Shown: positions 49,870-59,074 of the stretch, piece after piece | Numbering within the stretch: the stretch's first letter is position 1 | Layout of the letters: each line of letters opens with the position of its first letter | Notes under the pieces: model-generated | Told to the model about the DNA's origin: nothing | What the model saw: the letters and a program-made list of their open reading frames with translations, nothing else | Databases searched by the model: none | Program-made: the position numbers and the translations under genes | DNA from: Luteibacter sp. 9135 | Lineage (GTDB): Bacteria; Pseudomonadota; Gammaproteobacteria; Xanthomonadales; Rhodanobacteraceae | Assembly: GCF_000745005.1 (NCBI RefSeq) | Contig: NZ_JQNB01000001.1 | Location: 806,001-870,000 of the forward strand | Length of the DNA: 64,000 nt | Direction: 5' to 3'

Positions 49870-51798
49870 ATGCGTCATCCCCTCTCCCTGTGTCTCAGTC
49901 TCGCCCTCATGGGCACCGTCGGTCATGCCGTCGCGTCGCCCGCATCAACATCCGCCCCTCCCGTCTATCTTCGGCTCTCCGAACTCGGCACAGCGCTAGC
50001 CGCCGACGGACAACGCACATCGGCCTCCCACTTCTCGTTTCCCCACCTGGCCGGCGCGGAGACAAAGGCGCGGCTGCTCTGGCTGACCAGCACCGAACTG
50101 GCGTCGCGGGAGGTTCGTGAACTCGTGGCGGAAGCGCTGTTGCTCGGCGACGGGATACTGGTAAGCCGGAACGGCACGGGCGACACCGAACGAGCGATGT
50201 TCGGTTTCGCCGGCCAGTCCGGCATGTCGGTCTATCGACGCTCTCCCGACGGAGTGCTGGACGTGATGGTCATCGACGATGCGATGTCCGTCGAAGACGC
50301 GACCGCACGCGTGACTGATTGGTTCGCCCGTTCCTCGCCGAAGGCCGGTCGGCCGACACCGGTACGTCTGGCCCGCCAGGTCGACGGAGTGAACGCCGCG
50401 GACAAGCTGGACGATGGAAGCTATACCCCGTCGCTGCAACTGCGGGTGGACAAGCCGTTCGCCGATGGCCGCCGGATCTTCCACGACATCAAAATCATGC
50501 GCGACGTCACCCCGAGCCGAGACGACAAGGTGGTCATCGTCAAGACACAGGTCAACCAGGCCCCATCGCGCCGCGGCACCTGGTGGAACGGCGCGCCCAA
50601 TCCGGGCGGCAAGGCTTATTACCTGCTCGTCCCCGACCGCTATCGCGTCACGACCGGGCTCAACTTCGCCGACGATGCCTCCCTCGTGACGCTGCAGGAA
50701 TATGCCCCCGTATCCGATGGCGTGAAAGAGCGTACGGTCAATCACTCGCTCAGCATCAAGGCATCGAGCAACCTCAGCGCCACGCCGGATGTCCTCGCCG
50801 CCCTCGCCAGCGTCGGGGCCCCGTCGGCGGGCAAACTTCCCGTGATGCTTTCCAGTGGCAGGGAGCGCATGGAGACCCAGTCGGTCACCATGACACTCAA
50901 GGACTACACGACGCATGTCACTCCGGTGACGATCGGGCAATCACGTGGCGTGAGCTGGGCATTCCCGCTGGCGAACGACATTGCCAGCGACATCGATTAT
51001 TTCAAGGATGGCGAGAACCATAACGCCTCGCTGCTTTCCGAGAGGAAAGCCACGCCGATGATGAAGAGCGCCACGCTCGAAATGGCCTCGACATGGCGCA
51101 TCCAGGGTGATCGCGATGGCGACCTCGTCGTCACCACACGCGCCGACGTCGCCACTCGCGTCTACGACACGCTTGAAAACGATTCCACTGTCGAGGACGA
51201 CGAGGAGTCCGTCATGGAGTTCACGACACGCGTATCGATGGACTCGCCGTTCCTTGCGCGTCAGCCGGTCGTGCGGTTGCAGTCGCTGGCGGGCACGGGC
51301 GCCTGTCTTACCCAGCCGGATACCGGCCGGCCAGACGTCGTGATGGCCGCCTGCGACCGCGGCGAGGCCAATCCCGGGCAGCAGTGGATGCTGGAGCTGG
51401 ACGGCACGTATCGCAACCGGGCAAGCAAGCGATGCCTCACCGCGGAGGAAACCAGCGGCGAGGTAGTGGTGTCCGACTGCGACAGCCCCTCGCTCAACAA
51501 GCAGTGGTCATGGTCGGCCGATCGCATCCACTCGCGCTATGCGGGCGGCAACCACTGGCGCCTGCATGTCCGCGGCGGACGTCCAAATGCCAAGTTCGAT
51601 CCCGCCCTGCATCAGGTCATCGTGTCCAACGACAGCCATCCGCTGCTACGTCCCTGGTCGTCCTACCCGAACAAGCCGACGCCCGGCGACGTGATTCCGC
51701 GGCTCGCTACCGTCTCACCACCGGTCCCGGAAAGCTACCTGGCCTATCGCGAGGTGAGCGCGGACGAGCGCTGGCAGCCCGTCCTGGTGCGCAAGTAA
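49870..51798 (+). CDS. Secreted leukocidin/cytolysin-like pore-forming protein with ricin-type beta-trefoil
   Basis: 642 residues with a signal peptide (MRHPLSLCLSLALMGTVGHA). Residues ~26-165 are a separate N-terminal region, in the place of the cytolysin pro-domain. Residues ~170-465 have the beta-rich layout of the leukocidin/hemolysin family; the segment around VTMTLKDYTTHVTP (about 340-353) and GVSWAFPLANDIASD resembles the leukocidin core strands. Residues ~468-585 are a ricin-B-like beta-trefoil: RLQSLAGTGACLTQP, QQW (504-506) and KQW (544-546). This order matches Vibrio cholerae cytolysin. ATG 49870 has AAGGAA upstream. A paralogue lies at 53895. Function is inferred from fold pattern only. 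Confidence 0.72.
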   Translation: MRHPLSLCLSLALMGTVGHAVASPASTSAPPVYLRLSELGTALAADGQRTSASHFSFPHLAGAETKARLLWLTSTELASREVRELVAEALLLGDGILVSRNGTGDTERAMFGFAGQSGMSVYRRSPDGVLDVMVIDDAMSVEDATARVTDWFARSSPKAGRPTPVRLARQVDGVNAADKLDDGSYTPSLQLRVDKPFADGRRIFHDIKIMRDVTPSRDDKVVIVKTQVNQAPSRRGTWWNGAPNPGGKAYYLLVPDRYRVTTGLNFADDASLVTLQEYAPVSDGVKERTVNHSLSIKASSNLSATPDVLAALASVGAPSAGKLPVMLSSGRERMETQSVTMTLKDYTTHVTPVTIGQSRGVSWAFPLANDIASDIDYFKDGENHNASLLSERKATPMMKSATLEMASTWRIQGDRDGDLVVTTRADVATRVYDTLENDSTVEDDEESVMEFTTRVSMDSPFLARQPVVRLQSLAGTGACLTQPDTGRPDVVMAACDRGEANPGQQWMLELDGTYRNRASKRCLTAEETSGEVVVSDCDSPSLNKQWSWSADRIHSRYAGGNHWRLHVRGGRPNAKFDPALHQVIVSNDSHPLLRPWSSYPNKPTPGDVIPRLATVSPPVPESYLAYREVSADERWQPVLVRK

Positions 51799-51858
51799 AT
51801 CGCGCCCGCGCCTGATGGCCCCGGTCCGGAGACTGTGCAGGTCTCGACGCCGACGGCT

Positions 51859-53733
51859 TCAGGCGCGGTCACCACGAAGTTCATCCACCCGCGCGTGCAG
51901 CGACGCGGCGGTCGCCTGCGCGGCCGGCGTGGGCACGCTGCCCACGAGTTCGATCCTGGACCAGAAGCGACGTGGCAGGCGGGTCCGGCCCAGCGCCGTG
52001 TCACGCCGGCTGAAGATGCTTCCCCACAGCCCCCGCAAGGCCAGCGGCACCACCGGCACAGGGCGGCGGGCGAGGATGTGTTCCACCCCGGGGCGGAAGG
52101 GCATGATCGAGCCATCCTTGGTCAGGCCGCCTTCGGGAAAGATGCAGACCACCTCGCCTTCGGCCAGCGCCTGGTCGATCGCCTCGAAGGCCGCGGCGAG
52201 CAAAGCCTCGTCCTCGTGACGGCCAGCGATGGGGATCGCCCTGGCGGTGCGGAAGACGAAATGGAGAACCGGCAGGTCGTAAATCCGGTGATACATGACG
52301 AAGCGCATCGGCCGTCGCACGCTGGCCATCAGGATCAACGGGTCCATGAAGCTCACATGGTTGCAGACGACCAGGGCGGCGCCCTCGTCGGGCACGTTTT
52401 CCAGCCCCTGCACGCGAATGCGGTACAGCGTGTGCACGAGCACCCAGGTGATGAAGCGCATCATGAATTCGGGTACGAGCGTGAAGATGTATGCGGCCAC
52501 CGCAATGTTGACCAGCCCGGTGACCAGGAAGATCGTCGGCGTGTCGAGGCCCAGTGCGGTCAGTCCGAGGCCGAATCCCGACGCGATGCAGATCAACACC
52601 GCGTTGACGATGTTGTTGCCCGCGATCACCCTTGAAAGCCGCTCCCTCGGCGCGCGACTCTGGACGAAGGCGAACAGTGGCACCACATAGAAGCCGGCGA
52701 ACGCGCCGATCATCGTCAGGTCGAACGCCACCCGCCATGCACCCGGTGCGGCGAGGAATGCCATCCAGCCCAGCGAGAGACCCGGGGTCACGCCCGGCCG
52801 GGCGAAGAACAGGTCCACCGCGAACACCGTGAGGCCGAAGGCGCCGATCGGCACCAGGCCGATCTCTACGCGCTTGCCCGACAGCCTCTCGCATAACAGC
52901 GAGCCGACGCCCGTGCCCAACGAGAACAACGTAAGCACCAGGGTATTGACCGAACCGTCGCCTCCCAGCACGTCCCGGGTGTAGTTCGGCAACTGGGCGA
53001 TCATCACGGTACCGAAGAACCAGAACCACGAAATACCCAGGATCGCGTTGAACACCGCGCGGTCTTCGTGGGTCAGCTTCAGCACGCGCCATGTCTCGCT
53101 GAGCGGGTTCCAGTTGAAGCGCAGGTCCGGCGCCGTGGCTGGCGCCACGGGAATGGACCGGCTGACCACGTAGCCCGCCACCGCGATAGCGATCGTGGTC
53201 AGCGATGCGGCCAGCGTGCCGTACCCGGCGATCAGCATCAGCGCATTGCCGACGATCATGCCCACCAACATCGCCAGCTGCGTGCCCGTCTCGACCAGCG
53301 CGTTGCCGCCGACCAGCTCTGTCCGGTCCAGCGCTTGCGGCAGGATCGAATACTTGATCGGTCCGAACATGGTCGAGTGCATGCCCATCAGGAACAGCAC
53401 GACCAGCAGCAGAGCAATGTGGTGGGTGAAGAAGCCGATCGCGGCGATCGTCATCGCGGCAATCTCGAACAGCTTCACGTAGCGGATGATGCGCGTTTTC
53501 TCGAACTTCTCCGCCAGCTGGCCCGCCGTGGCGGAAAACAGGAAGTACGGCAGGATGAACAGCGCGGGCGCCAGGTTCGTATAGAGCGACACCTGCTCCT
53601 TGGGCAGCGCCATCTGGAACGCCACCAGCATGACCATGGCGTTGCGGAACGCGTTGTCGTTGAACGCGCCGAGTGCCTGTGTCCAGAAGAACGGCGCGAA
53701 GCGACGTGTGCCCAACAAAGAAAACTGCGACAT
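51859..53733 (-). CDS. Lysophospholipid transporter (LplT-like MFS) fused to PlsC-type acyltransferase
   Basis: 624-residue fusion. Residues 1-410 are a major-facilitator transporter with about 12 helices (from FFWTQALGAFNDNAFRNAMV); residues ~430-620 are an acyltransferase with VVCNHVSFMDPLILMAS (HxxxxD) and CIFPEGGLTKDGSIMPF. It lacks the acyl-ACP synthetase domain of full Aas fusions. The pair should flip lysophospholipids inward and re-acylate them. Located, in opposite orientation, between the two pore-forming toxin paralogues. Confidence 0.93.
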   Translation of the reverse strand: MSQFSLLGTRRFAPFFWTQALGAFNDNAFRNAMVMLVAFQMALPKEQVSLYTNLAPALFILPYFLFSATAGQLAEKFEKTRIIRYVKLFEIAAMTIAAIGFFTHHIALLLVVLFLMGMHSTMFGPIKYSILPQALDRTELVGGNALVETGTQLAMLVGMIVGNALMLIAGYGTLAASLTTIAIAVAGYVVSRSIPVAPATAPDLRFNWNPLSETWRVLKLTHEDRAVFNAILGISWFWFFGTVMIAQLPNYTRDVLGGDGSVNTLVLTLFSLGTGVGSLLCERLSGKRVEIGLVPIGAFGLTVFAVDLFFARPGVTPGLSLGWMAFLAAPGAWRVAFDLTMIGAFAGFYVVPLFAFVQSRAPRERLSRVIAGNNIVNAVLICIASGFGLGLTALGLDTPTIFLVTGLVNIAVAAYIFTLVPEFMMRFITWVLVHTLYRIRVQGLENVPDEGAALVVCNHVSFMDPLILMASVRRPMRFVMYHRIYDLPVLHFVFRTARAIPIAGRHEDEALLAAAFEAIDQALAEGEVVCIFPEGGLTKDGSIMPFRPGVEHILARRPVPVVPLALRGLWGSIFSRRDTALGRTRLPRRFWSRIELVGSVPTPAAQATAASLHARVDELRGDRA

Positions 53734-53894
53734 GCGCCGGTCACCTCGTGTTTGGCTCGCAGTGTAAACGACGGGGGGAAGCCTGTGTGGTCAAAGCGCG
53801 CCAGCGGTTTCCTACACATATTCGGGCCCTGGCTGGCTTCGTTGCGTGGGTAAGTCCGAGATTCTTGACACTCCCCTCGCCAAAGGAATGGCCC

Positions 53895-55806
53895 ATGAAA
53901 CATCGATCCCTGACCCTCTGTGTCGCTACCGCCCTGCTGTTGCCGCTGGCGTCCCCGCCGACCCGCGCGGCTCCGCCCTTGCGACCCATCCCGTTGGACA
54001 GCCTCTCAGCCGCCCTCAGCCCGGACGCGCATCCGGCCACCAGCGATGCATGGGTGGCCCACGGCCTGAGCGGCCGGCTGGTATGGGTGGACGAGGCCGA
54101 CCTGACGCATGCGGCGGAGCGCACGCGGGTGCTGTCTGCGCTGGATGCGGGCCGGGCCGTGCTGGTGACAGGCGAACACGCATCGTCGCGTGGCCTGGAC
54201 GTTTTCGGCTTCCAGGCGGACACCCGGCGCGCCGTCTACCTCCGCACCCCGGCAGGAAAACTCGAAGTCGCTTCCGTCGCGGACGAAGTGGGGCCTACAG
54301 AGGCCGCCAGCATGATCGCGGAGTGGATCGAGCGGCACACGCCGCGACCGAAGCGCTTCGCCGCCCTCCTCGCCGCCCCGCGCGCCTCGTGGAACAGTAC
54401 TTACGTCCCTCGCCTGGATATCACGAACGAAAAACGTTTCGCCGGGGGACGGCAGATTGCCTACGACATCACGGTGACACGCGACGTCCGCCCCGGTCGC
54501 GACGACAAGGTGCTATCGGTGAAGACCCGGGTGATGCAGAAGCCCGACGATAATGGCGCGCTCGGGAAGGACGGCTTCGGCGCGGACGAGGGGTATTACC
54601 TGTTCATTCCGTTGCGCTACGACGTCAGTACGTCGGTGGCTCCTGTCGGCGGCGATGTCACCATCCAGCTGGAGGGCCTGCAGCCGGTGAACGGCCAGCC
54701 GACGGCCCAACTGGTCACCAGCCGCCTGTGGACGGAGAGCGGCGGCGGCTCCAGCGTACCCGCCAATATCGTCGACTTCCTCACGAGCCTGCCGTCGGGC
54801 GCCGTCGGCGCGCTGGGCAAGCTGCCTACCTTGTTCCCCGGCATCGACAAGGTGGTCGAAGACAAGATCGTCTCGATGCGGATCGACGATTACGGGATCG
54901 AGACGCAACTCGCCGACACGGAGACGGTGCACCAGGTGATCTGGAGCTTCGGCTTGTCGAGCGACATCGCCCACGACCCGAAGCGCTTCAGCGAGGGATA
55001 CAACAGGCTCGGCTACGAACGCTACAGCATGAAGAAGGCGACCAGCATGATGCGCAGCGCCAACGTGGAAACCGCTTCGTCGTGGCGCGTACCGGGCAAG
55101 TGGCAGGGCAAGCTCGACATCACGACACGCAGCACGGTGGTCAACCGCGTGTTTTTCGACGCGTCGCTGCCCACCAGGCGGTTCGATGAGGCGCTGCCGG
55201 ATGACCCGGCATCCGACATCAGCTTCACCCTACGGGTGGATCTGGACTCGCCGTATCTGACGCCAGCCCAGCGTGCGCCTGCAATCGATGCAAGGCGAAG
55301 GCCTATGCCTGACCCAGCCCGATCCGTCGGCTCCCACGGTCACCCTGCAGGCCTGTGGCATGGGTACCAGTGGGCGGGAGCAGCAGTGGTATCTGGACAC
55401 CGACAGCACCTACCGCAACCGGGCCAGCGGGGCCTGCCTGACGACGGACCTCACTGATGGGGCGATTCGCGCGGAGGCTTGCCGCGGCGCGGTCCTCAAC
55501 CAGCAATGGATGTGGTCGGCCGACCGTCTGCACTCGAAAACGAACGGTGGCGATCGCTGGCGGCTGCACCTGCGCCAGGGGGTACCCAACGCGATGTTCG
55601 ATCCTGACCTGCACGATGCCATCCGGCCGAACCGGCACCATGCGCTGCTGCCGCCCTGGTGGTCCTATCCGGAGAAGCCGAATCCGGGCGATACCGCACC
55701 CAATCCCAATGGGGGGTCGCACCTGGTGTACGAGGAGTTCAGGCATCACCGGCGCGTCAGCGACGACCAGCGCTGGCAAATCAAACCCGTGATGGACGCG
55801 CACTGA
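53895..55806 (+). pseudogene. Second leukocidin/cytolysin-like protein with beta-trefoil, frameshifted at the domain junction
   Basis: Paralogue of the protein at 49870. Signal peptide MKHRSLTLCVATALLLPLAS; then the same order of N-terminal region, leukocidin-like core (VSMRIDDYGIETQLAD and HQVIWSFGLSSDIAHD) and ricin-type beta-trefoil (RLQSMQGEGLCLTQPDPSA, TYRNRASGACL, QQW). The core reads in one frame to about 55264 and the lectin in another from 55273; comparison with the paralogue (DSPFLARQPVVRLQS) suggests two missing bases (or one extra) near 55265-55272. Restored length is about 637 residues. ATG 53895 has AAAGGAA upstream. Either a recent pseudogene or a sequence error. Confidence 0.75.
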
Positions 55807-55808
55807 CC

Positions 55809-57089
55809 TCAGCGATCAAAGGCACGATGGGCGATGTCCTGGCGGTGGAACGCATCGGCGAAATGGATGCGTTCCACCGCCGCATACGCCCGGCCACGCG
55901 CCTGTGCCAGGTCGTCGCCCAGCGCGCAGACGGTCAGCACGCGACCGCCGGCGGTCACCGGTCGGTCCTGGTCGTCCTGGGCCGTGCCGGCGTGGAAGAC
56001 CTTTACGTCGATACCGAAATCGCCGTCGGCACCGGTGATCGCGTCCCCCGCGCGCACCTTGCCCGGATACCCTCCCGCGGCGAGAACGACGCCGAGCGCG
56101 GGTCGCGGATCCCAGTCGGCACTGGCCTCGCTTATCGCCCCGTCGAGCGCCGCCTCGACCAGGTCGACCAGGTCGGAGCGAAGGCGCAGCATGATCGGCT
56201 GGGTTTCCGGATCGCCGAAACGCACATTGAACTCGATGACCTTGGCCGCGCCGGTGGCGTCGATCATCAGGCCCGCGTAGAGAAACCCGGTGAAGGGCAC
56301 GCCATCCGCACGCATGCCATCCAGCGTGGGCTGGATGATCTCGCGCATGACGCGCGCCGAGACCTCGTCGGTGACCACCGGTGCCGGCGAATAGGCGCCC
56401 ATGCCGCCCGTGTTCGGGCCGAGGTCGCCGTCGTCGCGACGCTTGTGGTCCTGGCTGGTGGCCATGGGCAGCGCATGGCGACCGTCGGCGATGACGATGA
56501 AGCTGGCTTCCTCGCCCTCGAGGAATTCCTCGATGACGACACGCGACGAGGCGTCACCGAAGGCCTGTTGGCCGAGCATGTCCTCCAGCGCCGCCTCCGC
56601 CTCGGCCAGCGTCATGGCGACCACGACCCCCTTGCCGGCGGCCAGGCCGTCCGCCTTGATGACAATGGGCGCCCCGGTGCCGCGCACGTGCTCAAGGGCC
56701 GGCGCCAGCTGCGTGAACACCGCATAGTGCGCCGTGGGGATGTCGTGACGGGCCAGGAACGCCTTGGCGAAGGCCTTGCTGCCCTCCAGCTGTGCCGCGC
56801 CGGCGGACGGACCGAAGCAGCGCAGCCCGGCGGCGGTGAAGCGGTCGACGACGCCGGCGACCAGCGGCACCTCCGGCCCGACCACGGTCAGGCCGACGCC
56901 TTCGTCCCTGGCCAGCGCCACGAGCGCATCGATATCGGTCACGGCGATGGGCACGTTGCGCAGGCCCGGCTCGTGCGCGGTGCCGGCGTTGCCGGGCGCG
57001 ACGATCACCTCGTCCACCCGGTTGGACTGGCCGAGTTTCCACGCCAGCGCGTGTTCGCGACCACCGCCGCCGATAACGAGGACCTTCAT
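55809..57089 (-). CDS. purD: Phosphoribosylamine-glycine ligase PurD
   Basis: 426-residue ATP-grasp enzyme of purine synthesis. It starts MKVLVIGGGGREHALAWKLG, the ATP-binding region includes IVIKADGLAAGKGVVVAMTL, and the catalytic C-terminal part has GFLYAGLMIDATGAAKVIEF and NVRFGDPETQPIMLRL. No purH is adjacent. Confidence 0.97.
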   Translation of the reverse strand: MKVLVIGGGGREHALAWKLGQSNRVDEVIVAPGNAGTAHEPGLRNVPIAVTDIDALVALARDEGVGLTVVGPEVPLVAGVVDRFTAAGLRCFGPSAGAAQLEGSKAFAKAFLARHDIPTAHYAVFTQLAPALEHVRGTGAPIVIKADGLAAGKGVVVAMTLAEAEAALEDMLGQQAFGDASSRVVIEEFLEGEEASFIVIADGRHALPMATSQDHKRRDDGDLGPNTGGMGAYSPAPVVTDEVSARVMREIIQPTLDGMRADGVPFTGFLYAGLMIDATGAAKVIEFNVRFGDPETQPIMLRLRSDLVDLVEAALDGAISEASADWDPRPALGVVLAAGGYPGKVRAGDAITGADGDFGIDVKVFHAGTAQDDQDRPVTAGGRVLTVCALGDDLAQARGRAYAAVERIHFADAFHRQDIAHRAFDR

Positions 57090-57122
57090 GCTGTTTCTCC
57101 GGGCAAGTAGCCCGGAATTCTA

Positions 57123-58487
57123 TCAGCCGCGCGCCGCCAGCATCTGCAATAGCGGGCCCCGCGGCAGCTTGCCGGTCTCGTTGCGCGGCAAGGCATCCAC
57201 CAGGCGCAACGGGCGCGGCAGGAACACCGGGTCCATCGAGCGACGCAGCGCCGCCATCACGGCCTGCTCGGTCATGGCCGGCGCGACCACCAACCCGGCG
57301 ATGCGGCGGATACCCGAGGCGTCCGCGTCGTCGAGCTGGAACAGCACGCCGTCCTGGACGCCGTCGATGTCGAGCAGCCGGCGGTTGAGGTCGCCCAGCG
57401 AGGCGCGCTTGCCCGCGATCTCCAGCAGGTCGGTGTTGCGGCCGCGAAGCTGGAAGCGGCGTCCCTCGTCGTGCAGCGTGACGATGTCCGCCAGGGCGAT
57501 CGGCTCCGCCAGCTGCGGCGCATCGACCAGCGTACCGTCCGGCTGCGGGTGCAGGGTGACGCCGTGGTACAGCGACCAGTGATCGTCGGTCGCCGTGCGG
57601 CGGCTGGCGAAGACGCAGGTCTCGGTGGAGCCGAACACCTCGTGCAACGGCGCGCCGAAACGTGCCTCCGCGGCGCGGGCGAGCTCCACCGGCATCGGCG
57701 CCGTGGCGGAAACGAAGGCGGCAAGGCCGGGCAACGTGACGCCGGACTCCACCAGCGCGCGCAGGTGCACCGGCGTGGTCACCAGCACCCGGGGCTCGGG
57801 CATCGAGGCCAGGGCGGTGGCGACGTCGGCGGGAAAGAAGGGACGACCCGAGTGCACGCTGACTTCCGACAGCAGCGGCATCACCACCGACATCTCCATG
57901 CCGTACATGTGCTGCGGGGGCACCGTGGCCACCACATCGAAGGCGCGACCGATGGTGCCCACGAGCATGCCGGCGTTACCGGCGTTGCTGGCGGCGAAGC
58001 TGCCCCACGTCTTCACGTTGGGCTTCGGCTTGCCGGTGGATCCGGAGGTGTACCCGATCGCAACCACCGCATCGGCGGGGATCGCGGGCACGGGATCGGA
58101 CGACGATGCGGCATCGTCCAGCACGGGCATGCACACGTAGCCGGCCGGCGAAGGATCCAGCAGCCGCTCGCCGATGGCGTACGAGCCGGCATGGCTGGCC
58201 ATCACTTCATCCACGGCATGCGTGGCGCGCGAGGGTGGCAGCAGGTTGGTCTGGCCGCGCACGATCAGTGCCGCGAAGGCGACAAGGAACGCGTAGCGGT
58301 CCTCGCAGAGGTTGACGGCACTGCCCGCCTCGGGAAGCAGCGCGGCCACCTGGCACACATGGGCCAGGAAGGTCGACACGGTGACGGGGCGACCGTCGCG
58401 CCAGGCGACCACGCGCGAGGGCGCGCCGATCAGCAGCGGCAGGCTGGGCGCGTTTTCACGGCCGGAGAGTTCGCAAGCGGTCGACAC
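57123..58487 (-). CDS. AMP-ligase, aryl-polyene starter-activating type (ApeH-like)
   Basis: 454-residue member of the ANL adenylate-forming superfamily. The P-loop is IGYTSGSTGKPKPNVKTWG near residue 150 and the C-terminal catalytic lysine is in PRNETGKLPRG; FGSTETCVFASR is the usual central motif. Short ANL proteins like this load hydroxybenzoate onto the ACP in aryl-polyene and xanthomonadin loci, so it probably serves the cluster at 24-32 kb although 26 kb away; other acyl substrates are possible. GTG 58487 has AGGGGGAA upstream. It lies between tsaC and purD on the same strand. Confidence 0.8.
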   Translation of the reverse strand: MSTACELSGRENAPSLPLLIGAPSRVVAWRDGRPVTVSTFLAHVCQVAALLPEAGSAVNLCEDRYAFLVAFAALIVRGQTNLLPPSRATHAVDEVMASHAGSYAIGERLLDPSPAGYVCMPVLDDAASSSDPVPAIPADAVVAIGYTSGSTGKPKPNVKTWGSFAASNAGNAGMLVGTIGRAFDVVATVPPQHMYGMEMSVVMPLLSEVSVHSGRPFFPADVATALASMPEPRVLVTTPVHLRALVESGVTLPGLAAFVSATAPMPVELARAAEARFGAPLHEVFGSTETCVFASRRTATDDHWSLYHGVTLHPQPDGTLVDAPQLAEPIALADIVTLHDEGRRFQLRGRNTDLLEIAGKRASLGDLNRRLLDIDGVQDGVLFQLDDADASGIRRIAGLVVAPAMTEQAVMAALRRSMDPVFLPRPLRLVDALPRNETGKLPRGPLLQMLAARG

Positions 58488-58503
58488 GGTGGTTCCCCCT
58501 GTT

Positions 58504-59073
58504 TCAGGCGCGGATGATAGCGCCGGTCAAGGCGTCGCGGATGGTGGTGGGACGCGACTGGTCGCCCAGCGGGGCGTCCAGGGCGTCGTCCAGGCGGTCG
58601 CCGAAGTAGTGTTCCAGCGTGGCGAGGTCGCGCGCAGGCGGCTGGCCGTGCGGATTGGCGCTGGTGGATACCAGCGGCCGACCGAACGCCCGGCACAGCG
58701 CGGCGGAGGGCGCATGCGCGGTCACGCGCAACGCGATGCCGGCATGGCCACCGGCGACCCAGTCGGGCACGTCACCACTGCGCGGGAACACCCAGGTGTG
58801 CGGCCCGGGCCACGACTGACGCACATCCTCGAGGACCTGCGCCGGCACGGTTCTGACGTCGATGTAGGGGCAAACCTGATCGAAATCCGCAGCGATGAGC
58901 AGCACGCCCAGCGACGAGGGGCGCCCTTTGAGCGCGAAGATCCGCTCGAAGGCCACGCGGTCGTGCGGGTCGCAACCCAGGCCAAACACGGCCTCGGTCG
59001 GGTAGGCGAGCACGCCGCCCTCGCGAAGCCGGGCAGCGGCCAGGGCGACATCGGCGAGAGCGATGCGTCGCAT
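58504..59073 (-). CDS. tsaC: Threonylcarbamoyl-AMP synthase TsaC
   Basis: 189-residue Sua5/YrdC-fold enzyme for the tRNA t6A modification. The substrate-binding AYPTEAVFGLGCDP, KGRPSSLGVLLIA (the K-x-R of the active site) and RPLVSTSANPHG are clear. Length fits the TsaC form (190), without the Sua5 extension. Starts 1 bp after the topA stop. Confidence 0.95.
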   Translation of the reverse strand: MRRIALADVALAAARLREGGVLAYPTEAVFGLGCDPHDRVAFERIFALKGRPSSLGVLLIAADFDQVCPYIDVRTVPAQVLEDVRQSWPGPHTWVFPRSGDVPDWVAGGHAGIALRVTAHAPSAALCRAFGRPLVSTSANPHGQPPARDLATLEHYFGDRLDDALDAPLGDQSRPTTIRDALTGAIIRA

Positions 59074-59074
59074 A

